From assembly GCA_030038885.1 (NCBI GenBank), contig JASHQY010000139.1:1-10620 (forward strand): a DNA stretch of 10,620 nt, read 5' to 3'. Made by a program: the position numbers and the translations under genes. The notes under the pieces are model-generated. The model was not told the DNA's origin, ran no database searches, and worked only from the letters and a program-made list of their open reading frames with translations. How positions within the stretch are numbered: position 1 is the stretch's first letter; each line of letters begins with the position of its first letter. This DNA comes from Thermoplasmata archaeon. GTDB taxonomy: Archaea; Thermoplasmatota; Thermoplasmata; Lutacidiplasmatales; UBA184. This document shows positions 1 through 6,136 of the stretch, one piece after another.

Positions 1-166
1 CGCATCCCGTGAGCCAGAGGCAGGGGCCGTCCTTCTGGCCGTTGACCACGACGAACGGGAGGTTCTCGGGCGATCCGTCCGGATGCTCGGCGACCGGGAG
101 GTAGCCGGAGACCTTCGTTCCCGGCGCTCCCGAGACCCCGAGGGCCGTTGTCAGGTCCGACCCCAC
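1..166 (-). CDS. Succinylglutamate desuccinylase/aspartoacylase-like (M14 family), N-terminal part
   Basis: Only the first 55 codons are inside the window; the gene runs off the left edge. The visible protein starts MGSDLTTALGVSGAP and reaches VVVNGQKDGPCLWLTGC. The pattern of a buried strand, NG-x-KDGP, then LWLT, is what precedes the zinc-binding HGDE/HGNE motif in the AstE/AspA family of zinc deacylases (carboxypeptidase-like M14 fold). These hydrolyse N-acyl amino acids or related amides in the cytoplasm. The HGxE motif itself would lie just outside the window, so the assignment rests on the approach to it. The GTG at 166 is chosen because the frame has a stop (TAA) about 20 codons upstream and no ATG. 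A TATA-like box near 208 would give a short leader. The substrate cannot be told. Confidence 0.55.
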   Translation of the reverse strand, partial: MGSDLTTALGVSGAPGTKVSGYLPVAEHPDGSPENLPFVVVNGQKDGPCLWLTGC

Positions 167-203
167 CTCGAGAACACCCCCGCCGCCCGGGTAGGCACCG
201 AGC

Positions 204-212
204 GATATAAAC
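204..212 (-). promoter_or_regulatory. TATA-like box for the left-edge M14-like gene
   Basis: On the minus strand the sequence reads GTTTATATC, an AT-rich island in a GC-rich background. Its centre is about 42 nt upstream of the GTG at 166, so archaeal initiation about 25 nt downstream would leave a leader of roughly 15-20 nt. This is inference from pattern and spacing. Confidence 0.45.
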
Positions 213-273
213 TGTACTTAGTGGCCCCCTAGGAGCGTAGCGAAGAATCGGTTCGCGAGCGGGGCACCGAAAG

Positions 274-282
274 ACTCTATAG
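274..282 (+). promoter_or_regulatory. TATA-like box with BRE-like A run for the SnoaL-like gene
   Basis: The plus strand reads CCGAAAGACTCTATAG. A purine/A-rich BRE-like element (CGAAAG) is followed by CTCTATAG about 34 nt upstream of the ATG at 313. Initiation about 25 nt downstream would give a leader of under 10 nt. That is consistent with the absence of a Shine-Dalgarno sequence before this start. Confidence 0.4.
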
Positions 283-312
283 TCGAATTCCCTGCTCCGG
301 CGCAGGGCACGC

Positions 313-762
313 ATGGCGCTGGAAGAGAGCCTCCGGCTGATCGAGAACGAGATGTCTGCGCTGAACGATCGGGACTGGGACCGCTACGAGCGGTGTTTCG
401 CCACGAAGGTCGAGACGCTGGAGCCGGACGAGGCGGATCCCATCCTGGGCCGAACGAGGCTCCGAGACCGGGTGGTCAAGTACATCGGGGCGTTTCCGGA
501 CCTGAAGCTCGTCAAGGAACGCCTCTTCGGTACGGTCACCGGAGAGTGGGTCGTGCTCAACAGCCTGTTCAACGGGACCCACCGCGGGACCCTGACCCTG
601 CCCGACGGTTCCAAGGTTCCGCCCACCGGACGCAAGGTGAGCATCCATGGCTGCTCGATCTTCCGCATCGAGGGCGGGCAGATCCAGCAGTTCATCGGGT
701 ACTACGATCAGGTCGAGATGTTCTCCCAGCTGGGGCTGACCGTCAAGGTGTCCCCCGGATAG
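313..762 (+). CDS. SnoaL-like ester cyclase (NTF2-like fold)
   Basis: A 149-residue protein of the SnoaL/ester-cyclase group in the NTF2-like superfamily, a small cone-shaped alpha+beta barrel with a pocket for a hydrophobic ligand. An N-terminal helix (residues 1-30) is followed by a helix ending in AFPDLKL (60-66), where family members have FPDL. Next come the strand with NGTHRGTL (87-94), the PPTGRKVSIHGCSIFRI segment (103-119) and a C-terminal strand ending YYDQVEMFSQLGL (130-142). The central PTGR-V-hG-SI-R-GG-I pattern is diagnostic. Bacterial relatives cyclise polyketides, but many have no known substrate and the usual early His-Asp motif is not evident here. It is cytoplasmic, with no signal peptide. 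It stands alone after a divergent promoter region. The fold is confident; the reaction is not. Confidence 0.8.
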   Translation: MALEESLRLIENEMSALNDRDWDRYERCFATKVETLEPDEADPILGRTRLRDRVVKYIGAFPDLKLVKERLFGTVTGEWVVLNSLFNGTHRGTLTLPDGSKVPPTGRKVSIHGCSIFRIEGGQIQQFIGYYDQVEMFSQLGLTVKVSPG

Positions 763-865
763 CTCTCCTGGCCCTGGGGGGAAGGGGCGGAAGCCGGCGC
801 GGGATCCAAGGAGTGGGAACATCACGCGAGTGCGTTCGGGGATGAGGGGAACCGGGGGCGACGCG

Positions 866-1804
866 ATGGACCGGGTGCCGTTGGGGCGATCGGACGCCCG
901 GATCTCCCCGATCGGCTTCGGAACCTGGCAGGCGGGAGACGACACCTGGGGCCCGGACGTCAACGATCGGGACTGCGCCCGGGCGCTCGCGGCCGGGGCG
1001 AGCCTCGGCGTCTCGCTCGTCGACACGGCGGAGAACTACGGCCGGGGCCACGCCGAGGAGGTGGTGGGGCAGGCCGTGCGGCTCGCGGGTCGTCGCGCGC
1101 TGTTCCTGGCGACGAAGGTCTCCGAGCATCACCTCCATCCGGACGACATCGCGCAGGCCTGCCGACGAAGCCTGCGACGCCTGGGGGTTCGGGCGATCGA
1201 CCTCTACCAGGTGCACTGGACCGATCCCTACGACCAGGTCCCGCTCCGGCACACGATGCGGGCCATGGAGCGGCTGGAGCGGGAGGGCTTGGTCCGCCAC
1301 ATCGGGGTCAGCAACTTCGCGGTCCGAGACCTGGTGGAGGCCCGCTCGGCCCTCTCGCGGACCGACATCGTGTCGAACCAGGTGCAGTACAACCTCCTGC
1401 ATCGGGACATCGAAGAGGAGGTGCTGCCCTACTGCGCGCGGGAAGGGATCTCGGTTCTGGCCTACAGCCCGCTGGCGCGGGGACTCCTCGCGGGCCGGTA
1501 CAACGCCCGGAATCGACCGACCGACCAGGTCCGCACCGGCGCGGTCCTCTTCCGTCCCGGGAACCTCCGCCGCACCGCTTCCCTCCTCCGCCGCCTCGGC
1601 GATCTCGCCCGGCTCCACCAACGCCCGATCGCCCATGTCTCGCTGGCCTGGTTGCGCTCCCGCCCCCGCGTGATCCCGATCCCGGGCGTGAAGCGGCCCG
1701 CGCAGTCCTCCGAGCTGGCGGCGTCGGTCGATTTCGCGCTTGCGCGGTCCGAAGTCGCCGACCTGGACCGCCTCTCGGGGAGCCTTCGGCTGGACACCTT
1801 CTGA
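866..1804 (+). CDS. Aldo/keto reductase
   Basis: A 312-residue NAD(P)H-dependent oxidoreductase with the (beta/alpha)8-barrel of the AKR superfamily. It would reduce aldehydes or ketones, or run in reverse, in the cytoplasm. The catalytic tetrad is complete: D53 and Y58 in VDTAENYG, K84 in FLATKVS, and H117 in DLYQVHW. Other landmarks are the N-terminal LGRSDARISPIGFGTW, the GVSNF strand, the NQVQYNLLHR segment and the cofactor-binding VIPIPGVKRP at 269-278. The ATG at 866 is preferred because relatives begin with a short M-x-x-x-x-LGRS. In-frame GTG 830 and ATG 842 would add 12 or 8 unconserved residues, but no strong ribosome site settles it. It lies 100 nt upstream of ilvD on the same strand and may be co-transcribed. 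Substrate is unknown. Confidence 0.9.
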   Translation: MDRVPLGRSDARISPIGFGTWQAGDDTWGPDVNDRDCARALAAGASLGVSLVDTAENYGRGHAEEVVGQAVRLAGRRALFLATKVSEHHLHPDDIAQACRRSLRRLGVRAIDLYQVHWTDPYDQVPLRHTMRAMERLEREGLVRHIGVSNFAVRDLVEARSALSRTDIVSNQVQYNLLHRDIEEEVLPYCAREGISVLAYSPLARGLLAGRYNARNRPTDQVRTGAVLFRPGNLRRTASLLRRLGDLARLHQRPIAHVSLAWLRSRPRVIPIPGVKRPAQSSELAASVDFALARSEVADLDRLSGSLRLDTF

Positions 1805-1886
1805 GGAGGGCCGAGCCCGTGAGGCGATCGGAACGCCGGCAGCAAACGTCCGAGGGAAGCGCGGCTCGGCGACCTCGCTGGGCGCC

Positions 1887-1893
1887 GAGGAGG
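1887..1893 (+). promoter_or_regulatory. ilvD: Shine-Dalgarno site setting the ilvD start
   Basis: GAGGAGG lies 11 nt before the GTG at 1905. It supports this start over the upstream in-frame ATG at 1740, which would overlap the aldo/keto reductase, and over the internal ATG at 1983. Confidence 0.5.
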
Positions 1894-1904
1894 ACGCCCG
1901 ACCC

Positions 1905-3638
1905 GTGAGCGAAACGGACCCGGTGGGGAGGCCCCTCGGACCCCCGCACGACGGGGAGTACCCGCGCCCCGAGAGCGCGCGCATGGTCACGGGACCGCAG
2001 CGGGCGCCGGCCCGGGCCATGCTCCGGGCCACGGGGGCCTCGGACAGCGACCTCGGCAAGCCGTTCGTGGGGATCGCGAACACGTGGAACGAGGCGACGC
2101 CGTGCCAGTACGCCCTCAAGGAGGTCTGCGCCGCGGCCAAGGCGTCGATCCTTCGGCTGGGTGGCCTGCCGCGGGAGTTCGGGACGATCACGGTCTCGGA
2201 CGGGATCGCGATGGGGACCGAGGAGATGCGGACCTCGCTCGTGAGCCGGGAGATCATCGCGGACTCGACCGAGCTGATGATGCGGGCCCATGGCTACGAC
2301 GCGCTGCTCGCGCTCGGAGCCTGCGACAAGGGGATCCCGGGCCTCCTGATGGCCGCGGCGCGCCTCGACCGCCCGGCGATCTTCAGCTACGGCGGCACGA
2401 TGCTGGCGGGCGCCTTCGGCGGGCAGCGGGTCACGATCCAGGACATGTTCGAGGCCGTTGGCGCGTACGAGGTCGGCGGGATCTCGCTCGCGGAGCTGGA
2501 GGCGTTGGGGCATGTGGCGTGCCCGGGCGCCGGGACCTGCGCCGGGCTCTTCACGGCCAACACGATGGCCGCGTGCGCCGAGGCGCTGGGGATGGCGCTC
2601 CTCGGGGACGCCTCGATCCCCGCCGTCCGACCCGCCCGCATCGCGGCCGGAGCCCGCGCGGCGGAAGCGCTCCTGCACCTGCTGCGGATCGACCTCCGCC
2701 CGCGCCACATCCTCACGTTCGAGGCGTTCGAGAACGCGATCGCGCTGGTGGCGGCGATGGGCGGATCGACGAACGCGGTGCTGCACCTGCTCGCGCTGGC
2801 CTCGGAGGCCGGCGTCCATCTCACGCTGGATGACTTCGATCGCGTCTCGCGGCGGACCCCCGAGATCGTCAGCATGAAGCCGGGAGGCCTCCACACCATG
2901 AGCGACCTCCACGAGATCGGCGGCGTGCCGGTCGTGCTGCGACGGCTACTGGACGCCGGCCTCCTTCACGGGGAATGCCTCACCGTTTCGGGGGAGACGC
3001 TCCGAAGGTCCTTGGGCCCGCGGCCGGCCGCTCCCCCGGAGGAGTTCGTGCGCCCGGTCGACCGCCCGTTCCGGGCGAACGGCGCGATCGCGATCCTCCG
3101 GGGGAACCTCGCGCCCGAGGGCGCGGTCGTGAAGACGGCCCACGCGACCAAGCTCCACCACGAGGGCCCGGCGCGGGTGTTCGACCGCGAGGAGGACGCA
3201 CTCCGGGCGCTGGGCGAGCGGCGGATCCTCCCCGGGGACGTGGTCGTGGTCCGCTACGTCGGGCCGCGGGGCGCCCCGGGCATGCCGGAACTGCTCGCCG
3301 TGACCGCCGCCCTCGTCGGCCAGGGGCTCGGCGAGACCACCGCGCTGATCACGGACGGGCGGTTCTCGGGAGCGACCCGGGGGCTCATGATCGGCCACGT
3401 CGCCCCGGAGGCCGCGGTCGGCGGACCGATCGCGGGTCTGCGCGACGGGGACACGGTGCGGATCGACGTGGACGCGCGCTGCCTCGAAGCGGGGTTGGAC
3501 GCGTCGGAGCTGGCGGAACGGGCGCGCGCGACGCCGACGGGCCCGGCCCCCGCACCCCCGGGAGCGCTCGAGAAGTACCGGCGCCTGGTGGGGTCCGCGG
3601 CGGCGGGAGCGGTCTGCTCCTCCGGTGGCTTCCCCTGA
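1905..3638 (+). CDS. ilvD: Dihydroxy-acid dehydratase IlvD
   Basis: A 577-residue iron-sulfur dehydratase of the IlvD/Edd family, full length for the family. It removes water from 2,3-dihydroxy-isovalerate and 2,3-dihydroxy-3-methylvalerate, the third step of valine and isoleucine synthesis, in the cytoplasm. The three expected cluster cysteines are visible: C67 in TWNEATPC, C140 in GACDKGIPG, and C212 in CPGAGTCAGLFTANT. D141-K142 form the metal-site pair, whose lysine is carbamylated in studied enzymes. Signature 2 is intact as LITDGRFSGAT, with S488 the proposed catalytic base. A GTG start at 1905 is chosen from the purine-rich site before it and because similarity to relatives (RAPARAMLRATG) begins soon after. 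No other branched-chain synthesis gene is visible. Some archaeal IlvD proteins also dehydrate sugar acids, so a sugar-acid role beside the reductase is possible but not shown. Confidence 0.93.
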   Translation: MSETDPVGRPLGPPHDGEYPRPESARMVTGPQRAPARAMLRATGASDSDLGKPFVGIANTWNEATPCQYALKEVCAAAKASILRLGGLPREFGTITVSDGIAMGTEEMRTSLVSREIIADSTELMMRAHGYDALLALGACDKGIPGLLMAAARLDRPAIFSYGGTMLAGAFGGQRVTIQDMFEAVGAYEVGGISLAELEALGHVACPGAGTCAGLFTANTMAACAEALGMALLGDASIPAVRPARIAAGARAAEALLHLLRIDLRPRHILTFEAFENAIALVAAMGGSTNAVLHLLALASEAGVHLTLDDFDRVSRRTPEIVSMKPGGLHTMSDLHEIGGVPVVLRRLLDAGLLHGECLTVSGETLRRSLGPRPAAPPEEFVRPVDRPFRANGAIAILRGNLAPEGAVVKTAHATKLHHEGPARVFDREEDALRALGERRILPGDVVVVRYVGPRGAPGMPELLAVTAALVGQGLGETTALITDGRFSGATRGLMIGHVAPEAAVGGPIAGLRDGDTVRIDVDARCLEAGLDASELAERARATPTGPAPAPPGALEKYRRLVGSAAAGAVCSSGGFP

Positions 3639-3656
3639 TTCGCGGGGCCCCGCGAA
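3639..3656. repeat. Perfect 18-bp palindrome between convergent genes, terminator-like
   Basis: TTCGCGGGGCCCCGCGAA is perfectly self-complementary and begins at the base after the ilvD stop codon. It falls in the 32-nt gap between ilvD and the convergent vapC gene. As RNA it could form a 7-bp stem with a GGCC loop on either strand. No T-run follows, so termination or 3'-end protection is inferred from position only. Confidence 0.55.
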
Positions 3657-3670
3657 CGCTCCGGGGCGCG

Positions 3671-4057
3671 CTAGACGATCCGCTCGATCCCCTTCACTTC
3701 GTCCATGGCCTTGCTGAAGGAGAGGATCCTCGTGACGCCGCGCCGGGCCATGATCGCGACGGTCGTGCACTGGGAAAGGGTCAGCCGCGCGTCGAACTGC
3801 TGATAGTAGTTCATCGCTTCGTCGAGCAGCTTGGCGTCCACGTACTCGACCTCGCACGACTCCTTGAGGAACTCGTACAGGGTCCCGGCCGTTCGCGCGC
3901 CTCCGCGGTGCCCTAGGGTGGAGACGGCCTCCGTGATCACGATGTCGCTGACGAGCAGGCCGCGGCCGATCGAACCGGAGCTCTTCAGCGCGGACCGGTG
4001 CCACTTGTCCTTTCGGTCCACTAGGGCGACCAGGAAGGAGGCGTCGACGAAGATCAC
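3671..4057 (-). CDS. vapC: PIN-domain toxin, VapC family, with degenerate active site
   Basis: A 128-residue PIN-domain protein, normal length for VapC toxins, which are Mg-dependent ribonucleases held inactive by their VapB partner. The first two acidic positions are kept: D5 in MIFVDASFLVAL and E43 in SDIVITEAVSTL. The third, usually Asp in LSLTDC, reads LTLSQC (Q96). The fourth, usually Asp in TFD, reads SFS (S115), although the closing KGIERI is conserved. Each change needs at least two base substitutions, so they are not simple read errors. The protein may be a weak or inactive nuclease. The GTG start at 4057 lies 5 nt after the stop of the upstream antitoxin gene, giving a two-gene operon. 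The family is confident; toxicity is doubtful. Confidence 0.85.
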   Translation of the reverse strand: MIFVDASFLVALVDRKDKWHRSALKSSGSIGRGLLVSDIVITEAVSTLGHRGGARTAGTLYEFLKESCEVEYVDAKLLDEAMNYYQQFDARLTLSQCTTVAIMARRGVTRILSFSKAMDEVKGIERIV

Positions 4058-4062
4058 CGTGG

Positions 4063-4278
4063 CTAGCTCCGGTTCTTTCGGGTGTCCGACCCCAGCTCTC
4101 CGCCGTGCGCGATGAGTCCCGCGATGTCCTTGAGCGACTTGCGTCGGTGCGGTTTGACGACGATGCGATCCCCCTCTAGGGACCAGGAAAGCATGTCGCC
4201 GACGTTGATCTGCGCCGACGTCCGGATGTGTTTGGGCACGACGGTGAGGAATCCCTTAGAGATGGTGGAATCGCTCAA
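4063..4278 (-). CDS. vapB: AbrB/SpoVT-type antitoxin, VapB family
   Basis: A 71-residue protein with a swapped-hairpin AbrB DNA-binding domain at about residues 4-44. The pattern TISKGFLTVVPKHIR, then INVGD, then GDRIVVKP matches the family consensus. The tail SLKDIAGLIAHGGEL (49-63) resembles the toxin-wrapping segment of VapB antitoxins. It is expected to bind and neutralise the PIN protein encoded 5 nt downstream and to repress their shared promoter as a dimer. The start is a TTG at 4278, preceded by GAGGA a few bases upstream. An AT-rich TATA-like box near 4309 would put the transcript start only a few bases before it. Confidence 0.83.
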   Translation of the reverse strand: MSDSTISKGFLTVVPKHIRTSAQINVGDMLSWSLEGDRIVVKPHRRKSLKDIAGLIAHGGELGSDTRKNRS

Positions 4279-4304
4279 GGTATCCTCGTGAATTCGAATG
4301 AGCT

Positions 4305-4313
4305 ACTTATTAG
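4305..4313 (-). promoter_or_regulatory. TATA-like box for the vapBC operon
   Basis: The minus strand reads CTAATAAGT, the most AT-rich stretch between vapB and the divergent pseudogene. It is centred about 31 nt before the TTG start of vapB, the usual distance for a nearly leaderless archaeal transcript. Confidence 0.4.
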
Positions 4314-4400
4314 TGTCCCTCGCGCCCGACTTCGGAGCGCCGTGGCCCGGGGCCGACGATATCCCCTAGCTCGAGCCAAGAAGCCCGCATCGCCACTTAG

Positions 4401-5280
4401 CGGCGTGCGGGCACCTTCCTCGGGAGCTTCCCGACGTTTCGCGCCACGAACTGGCGCGCGCTCGTGCTGTCGGACTTCGGCCTCGACGCGACCCACCCGC
4501 GGATCCGAAAGATCGCGAACCTCTTCTTCGAGTACAAGCTCCGACGTAACTCCCCGTTCAATTTCTTCTACGAAGAAGCCTGCATCGCCGCGGACACTGC
4601 GCGCATGCTGACGCGGTTCGGGTACGCGGACGACCTTCGGGTGCGTAAGCTCTACGACTGGCTGGTCGAGGACCAGCGGGAGGACGACGGGTGGAACTGC
4701 TCGCAGGACACCCCGGGCACGCTCGACGCCTGGGAGCCGCTGGCCGCGTTCGTCGCCCTTTCGAAGGCCCAGCGTTCTCCGAAGATCGACCAGGCCGTTT
4801 CCCACGGGGCGGAGTTCTACCTGGAGCGGAAGCTCTTCGAGGAAGGGCGGCCGTATGCGCCCTGGCTCCGGCTGCACCATCGAACCACTACCTCTACGAC
4901 ATCCTGGTCGGACTCGACGCCCTCACTCAGCTGGGGTTCGGTGGAGACCGTCGGCTGGCGCCGGCCCTCGAGATCCTGAAGCGGAAACGCCGGGCCGAGG
5001 GCTCGTGGCCGCGGATCGGTCCCACCCGGACGTGGGGCCGGGGATCCTGACGCATCCGGAGCGGGCGCAGATGACCCCGCTGGTGATCGAACCACCCGGC
5101 AAGCCCAGCAAATGGATCACGTTGAAGGCGCTTCGGGTGCTGAAGAGAGTCCGGGACGCCGCGGCTAGCTCGCTCAAGGATTCCCGTCGAGCGCCGGAGT
5201 CCGCCGCGAACACATGGGTCACCGAGCGTATCGACCGGTCCCCGGGGTGGAGGGCCAGGAAGGGGCGCGTCGGAGCCTGA
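4401..5280 (+). pseudogene. Broken prenyltransferase/squalene-cyclase-repeat protein gene
   Basis: Conserved protein sequence runs through three successive frames. Frame one carries GTFLGSFPTFRATNWRALVL and continues through SPFNFFYEEACIAAD, FGYADD, WLVEDQREDDGWNC and TLDAWEPLAAF to YAPWLRLHH near 4880. One base appears lost there, and the text resumes as NHYLYDILVGLDALTQLGFG to EILKRKRRAEGSWP near 5010. A second base appears lost, and it resumes as HPDVGP and ends PGKPSKWITLKALRVLKRV. An in-frame TAG at 4398 stops the N-terminal side (ARIAT, stop, RRAGTFL). QxxDDGW and GSW motifs mark alpha/alpha-barrel prenyltransferase/squalene oxidase repeats, known from terpenoid cyclases and related proteins of unknown role. 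No intact start is visible. It is either a decaying gene or one damaged by uncorrected assembly indels. The true 3' limit of the conserved part is near 5160. Confidence 0.78.
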
Positions 5281-5325
5281 CTCCGCGTCGCCGGCACTCG
5301 AGTGAGCGGGCCGGCGGAGGGCTCC

Positions 5326-5353
5326 TCCGTCCTAGATGGGGGACGGAACCCCC
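5326..5353 (+). repeat. Overlapping, mutually exclusive hairpins
   Basis: TCCGTCC (5326-5332) pairs with GGACGGA (5341-5347) across an 8-nt loop. GGGGG (5338-5342) pairs with CCCCC (5349-5353) across 6 nt. The two share bases, so only one can form at a time. They lie after the pseudogene and before the promoter of the channel gene. A terminator or leftover untranslated region is possible. Confidence 0.3.
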
Positions 5354-5429
5354 ACGGGGGCGGGCGTCGCGCACGCACTGCGAAACCGCGCGCCGGCCGG
5401 ACTCAGAGCCCGGCGGCCCGCAGGGAACC

Positions 5430-5437
5430 CTTTAACT
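5430..5437 (+). promoter_or_regulatory. TATA-like box for the MscS-like gene
   Basis: CTTTAACT stands out in GC-rich DNA and is centred about 37 nt before the ATG at 5470. This predicts a leader of roughly 12 nt. It also argues that the in-frame ATG at 5302, upstream of this box, is not the start. Confidence 0.45.
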
Positions 5438-5469
5438 CGGACGCCTCAATCGGCGGCGGCCGGCGGCTC

Positions 5470-5970
5470 ATGACCCAGTGGATCGCGCTCCTCGCGAATG
5501 CCCTGCTGTTCGTGGCCCTGCCCGCGGTGGTCGGATTCCTGCTGAGCGGCTGGCTCACGGAGCGGGCCAAGCGGCGCCGCTGGTCGCCCCTCGCGGTCCG
5601 GACCCTGGGCACGGTCGTCACGATCGTCTGGATCGCGATCGTCGTCGTGGGGATCGCGCTCACGCTGGGTTCGTTCAACCTGTTCTCGGCCCTGACGATC
5701 TCCGCGGTCGCCGCGGTGGCCGTGACCCTCGCCCTGCAGACCACGCTGCAGAACATCATCTCCGGATTCATCCTGATCCACCAGCGGTTCCTGCACCTCG
5801 GGGACTCGATCCAGTTCAGCGGCGTCAAGGGCACGGTCGTGAGCATCGGTCTCGTCGAGGTGGTCATCCGAACGGACGGCGGCGCGCTCGCGATGATCAG
5901 CACCTCGAACCTCCTGCTCGGTCCCCTCGTGAACTTCACTGCGGCGTCCCGGCTTTCGGGCGAGTACTGA
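5470..5970 (+). CDS. Small MscS-family mechanosensitive channel
   Basis: A 166-residue membrane protein with three predicted membrane helices at about 5-28, 46-67 and 69-90. Helix three (FSALTISAVAAVAVTLALQ) is the pore-lining type rich in Ala and Val. It leads directly into the MscS signature TTLQNIISGFILIHQRFLHLGDSI (91-114) and the small beta domain (VKGTVVSIGLVEVVIRTDGGALAMISTSNLL). The protein ends ten residues after this, so it lacks the C-terminal alpha/beta cage seen in E. coli MscS (286 residues). Members gate ion flow under membrane tension and release osmolytes after osmotic downshock. The ATG at 5470 is chosen because it follows a TATA-like box and begins the first helix. The stretch between 5302 and 5470 in the same frame is low-complexity and unconserved. 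No partner gene is evident. Confidence 0.85.
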   Translation: MTQWIALLANALLFVALPAVVGFLLSGWLTERAKRRRWSPLAVRTLGTVVTIVWIAIVVVGIALTLGSFNLFSALTISAVAAVAVTLALQTTLQNIISGFILIHQRFLHLGDSIQFSGVKGTVVSIGLVEVVIRTDGGALAMISTSNLLLGPLVNFTAASRLSGEY

Positions 5971-6136
5971 ACCTGCTTCGCCCCGGGCGAGGGCAGCGGG
6001 GTGGTGGGACCCGTCCGCCTCCCCGGCCAGGAGGCGCCTCGTGCTCCCGGTCCCTCACCGGGGACTCGCGGCGAGACCCGGTCCGGCGGTCAGATCGTGG
6101 GGTCCCGGAACCTCGGCATCGAGCTTCCCGTGCGGC
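5971..6136. other. Convergent intergenic spacer with an interrupted hairpin
   Basis: This 166-nt gap separates the MscS-like gene from the convergent thermopsin gene. ACCGGG (6057-6062) pairs with CCCGGT (6077-6082), and inside it CTCG (6065-6068) pairs with CGAG (6072-6075) around a 3-nt loop. A 10-bp palindrome GAGGCGCCTC sits at 6031-6040. No T-rich terminator and no convincing gene are seen. Confidence 0.3.

Noticed and set aside
277..3638. Long open frames antisense to the ester cyclase, reductase and ilvD genes (for example 743-2257 and 1308-2912 minus)
   Set aside because: They are Arg/Pro/Gly-rich, lack recognisable motifs and lie opposite genes with full catalytic motifs. High GC leaves antisense frames open.
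5302..5469. Longer N-terminus for the MscS-like protein, starting at 5302
   Set aside because: The added 56 residues are low-complexity, and the TATA-like box at 5430-5437 lies inside them.
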